DNA from: Desulfobacteraceae bacterium
GTDB taxonomy: Bacteria; Desulfobacterota; DSM-4660; Desulfatiglandales; Desulfatiglandaceae
NCBI GenBank assembly: GCA_011048855.1
Contig: DSCZ01000552.1
Coordinates: forward strand, 1-6,688
DNA: 6,688 nt
Direction of reading: 5' to 3'
Shown: in pieces, positions 5,189 to 6,688 of the stretch
How the letters are laid out: every line of letters starts with the position of its first letter
How positions within the stretch are numbered: the stretch's first letter is position 1
Program-made: the position numbers and the translations under genes
The notes under the pieces: generated by a model
The model's input: only the letters and a program-made list of their open reading frames with translations
Database searches by the model: none
Told to the model about the DNA's origin: nothing

Positions 5189-6486
5189 GCGAAAAGAAAT
5201 TAAAAACAGCTGCGGTCGTGACACTCGGCTGCCCGATGAACCAGGTGGACTCCGAAAGTATCATGAGTGGGCTGGTGTCCAGGGGGTTTGAACTGGTTCC
5301 CGAGACGGACGCCAGGGTCATCGTGGTTAACACCTGTGGATTTCTGGAGGATGCCTGCCGGGAATCTATAGATACGATCCTGGAGCTGGCGGAGCTGAAA
5401 GCTTCCGGAAATCTTGAGCGGCTTGTTGTAGCCGGGTGTCTTGCGCAGAGATACCCGGACGATCTCGGGCGGGAACTTCCGGAGGCCGATGCGATTGTCG
5501 GACTCGATGAGCGCGGCGGCATCGCCGGGCTGTGTGAATCGCTGCTCGGCTTTTCAGACCCCGGCCCGGATGTTTTTTCCCGGGTGGTTTCAGGACCCGC
5601 TCACAGCGCCTACCTGAAAATCGCGGAGGGTTGCGACAACCGGTGCACCTACTGCACCATCCCCTCGATACGCGGGCCTTATCGAAGCCGTCCTGTTGAA
5701 GAGATCCTGGAAGATGCCGGCAGCCTGGTGGAATTGGGTGCGAGGGAGCTGATCCTGATTGCGCAGGATACCACCTGCTACGGCAAAGACGGCGGCCCGC
5801 CGCTCGAGGAGCTGCTCGACCGCCTGCAGGTGTTCGAAGGTCTGGAATGGGTGCGTATCATGTATACGCACCCGGATCATTTCACCGATTTCCTGGTCGA
5901 GGCGGTTTCCGGTAACCCGAAAGTCATTCCGTACCTGGACATCCCGGTCCAGCATTTCTCCGGTCGGGTGCTCCGGCGGATGGGAAGAAAAGGAGGCCCC
6001 GACCGGCTGCACCGGTTGCTTGAAAATCTCAGGGAAAAAATCCCGGGGCTTGTGTTGCGTACCTCCCTTATCGTCGGATTTCCCGGAGAAACGGAGCGGG
6101 ATTTCGAAGAATTGATGGACTTTGTTGAAGACGTGCGCTTCGAGAGGCTCGGCGCGTTCAAATTTTCGCCTGAAGAGGGGACGCCGGCCGCCCGGCTCCC
6201 GGGAGCCGTGCCGGCCGAAGTTGCCTCCGCCCGCTACGATCGGCTGATGGAGGTGCAGTCCGGTATCATCCGGGCGTTTCACGATTCGTTGATAGGCCGG
6301 GAATTTAGGATGATCATCGATGAGATCGACGAAGCATCTCATGCGGTCAGGGGCCGGACCTACATGGATGCTCCGGATGTAGACTGCACTGTTTCAGTGT
6401 TTGTGGACACTCCACCAGTGGAAGAGTTCATGAAAATCAAAATCGTTTCGGCTGGATTCTACGATCTCGTGGCGCAACCCCTGTAG
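5185..6486 (+). CDS. rimO: Ribosomal protein S12 methylthiotransferase RimO
   Basis: RimO is a radical-SAM enzyme that adds a methylthio group to a conserved aspartate of ribosomal protein S12. Read from TTG 5185 it has 433 residues, the usual family length. The N-terminal UPF0004 domain holds cluster ligands Cys16 (TLGCPMNQVDSE), Cys51 (NTCGFLEDACRESID) and Cys85 (AGCLAQR). The radical-SAM motif is C150-x3-C154-x2-C157 (CDNRCTYCTIPSIRGPYRSR). The core continues through IAQDTTCYG, MYTHPDH, PYLDIPVQH, RTSLIVGFPGET and FSPEEGTPAARLPG. A TRAM domain closes the protein, with GRTYMDAPDVD near its middle. These features separate it from MiaB, which modifies tRNA. The TTG overlaps the previous TGA as TTGA, with GGAG (5170-5173) upstream, suggesting translational coupling. 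The frame is also open back to ATG 5056, but that would overlap the previous gene by over 130 bases and add residues unlike the family. The stop TAG lies inside a REP-like element. Confidence 0.95.
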   Translation: MSEKKLKTAAVVTLGCPMNQVDSESIMSGLVSRGFELVPETDARVIVVNTCGFLEDACRESIDTILELAELKASGNLERLVVAGCLAQRYPDDLGRELPEADAIVGLDERGGIAGLCESLLGFSDPGPDVFSRVVSGPAHSAYLKIAEGCDNRCTYCTIPSIRGPYRSRPVEEILEDAGSLVELGARELILIAQDTTCYGKDGGPPLEELLDRLQVFEGLEWVRIMYTHPDHFTDFLVEAVSGNPKVIPYLDIPVQHFSGRVLRRMGRKGGPDRLHRLLENLREKIPGLVLRTSLIVGFPGETERDFEELMDFVEDVRFERLGAFKFSPEEGTPAARLPGAVPAEVASARYDRLMEVQSGIIRAFHDSLIGREFRMIIDEIDEASHAVRGRTYMDAPDVDCTVSVFVDTPPVEEFMKIKIVSAGFYDLVAQPL

Positions 6487-6507
6487 GAGCGACGTCCCCG
6501 TCGCGAT
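6482..6507 (+). repeat. REP-like palindromic element, copy 2, containing the rimO stop codon
   Basis: It begins TGTAGGAGCG and ends CGCGAT like copy 1, with a perfect 6-bp stem GCGACG/CGTCGC (6489-6494 with 6499-6504) and a TCCC loop. The GTAG foot (6483-6486) includes the TAG stop of rimO. The following sequence is T-rich but has no uninterrupted T-run, so a terminator role is possible and unproven. It may stabilise or bound the 3' end of the operon transcript. Confidence 0.7.
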
Positions 6508-6524
6508 TTCCTTATTTTCGCTAT

Positions 6525-6609
6525 CTGCGTCGGCGTCGCAATCGGCTGTTTTTCATGTAGTTCTTTTTTCCGCCGGCTGATGGCTAAAAGCTACATCCAT
6601 CCGACGCAG
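6525..6609. repeat. Nested inverted repeat in the region after rimO
   Basis: CTGCGTCGG (6525-6533) is the exact reverse complement of CCGACGCAG (6601-6609). Inside it, ATGTAG (6555-6560) pairs with CTACAT (6591-6596). The start of the region (TATCTGCGTCGGCGTCG, from 6522) resembles the 12-bp repeat found before mvhD. It may be a degenerate dispersed element or a structured leader. It lies immediately upstream of a promoter. The rest of 6510-6688 shows no coding frame that I can support. Confidence 0.5.
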
Positions 6610-6632
6610 TCATCTTTGACGTTTGAAATTGA

Positions 6633-6662
6633 TTGACTGCGTGTGACAATTATCTGTATACT
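6633..6662 (+). promoter_or_regulatory. Predicted sigma70-type promoter for a gene beyond the right edge
   Basis: TTGACT (6633-6638) and TATACT (6657-6662) are each one base from the consensus -35 and -10 boxes, with an 18-base spacer in AT-rich sequence. Transcription would start near 6669 and run rightward out of the window. It starts a new unit after the REP element that closes the redox-rimO cluster. Confidence 0.65.
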
Positions 6663-6688
6663 CCAACTTTAATACGCCGGGCTTTGCG

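Noticed and set aside
6483..6520. Classical intrinsic terminator after rimO
   Set aside because: The 6-bp stem is followed by TTTCCTTATTTT, not a continuous T-run. The conserved ends fit a REP-like element better, although weak termination is possible.
1..6688. CRISPR array, tRNA or insertion-sequence genes
   Set aside because: No regular repeat-spacer pattern, cloverleaf or transposase sequence was seen on either strand.

Overview
The window is a compact, rightward-reading redox gene cluster from a GC-rich anaerobe, most likely a Desulfobacterota (former deltaproteobacterial) sulfate reducer or syntroph. That placement is inference. It rests on the HdrA/MvhD/NuoEF-type gene set, the use of selenocysteine in an MvhD protein, and the style of the intergenic repeats. 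No rRNA or other taxonomic marker is present.

Layout: (i) 2-1099 is the C-terminal part of HdrA, whose 5' end lies outside the window. (ii) 1100-1382 is a non-coding gap holding a large imperfect hairpin built from a 12-bp tandem repeat and a REP-like element. It ends in a Shine-Dalgarno sequence complementary to the whole 16S 3' tail. (iii) 1383-2150 is mvhD, which can only be read full length if the in-frame TGA at 1437-1439 is selenocysteine. A bacterial SECIS-type hairpin follows it, and the protein ends in a winged-helix-type domain. (iv) 2176-2628 (NuoE-like), 2638-4569 (NuoF-like with extra ferredoxin domains) and 4562-5188 (a small 2Fe-2S/4Fe-4S protein) are tightly packed. (v) 5185-6486 is rimO, overlapping the preceding gene by four bases. 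(vi) 6487-6688 is non-coding and holds a second REP-like element (its first bases include the rimO stop), an inverted repeat, and a sigma70-type promoter for a gene beyond the right edge.

How the genes fit together: the NuoE, NuoF and small Fe-S proteins form an NAD(H)-oxidising/reducing diaphorase module. MvhD is the known adaptor that carries electrons into the C-terminal ferredoxin domain of HdrA, and HdrA holds the flavin that can bifurcate electrons. The likely product is a soluble NADH-linked Hdr-type complex. No hydrogenase large subunit, formate dehydrogenase catalytic subunit or HdrBC is present in the window. RimO, which methylthiolates ribosomal protein S12, seems to share the transcript. 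The strongest non-routine observation is the selenocysteine MvhD, which ordinary gene calling would shorten to an ATG at 1458, losing the conserved N-terminal motif.
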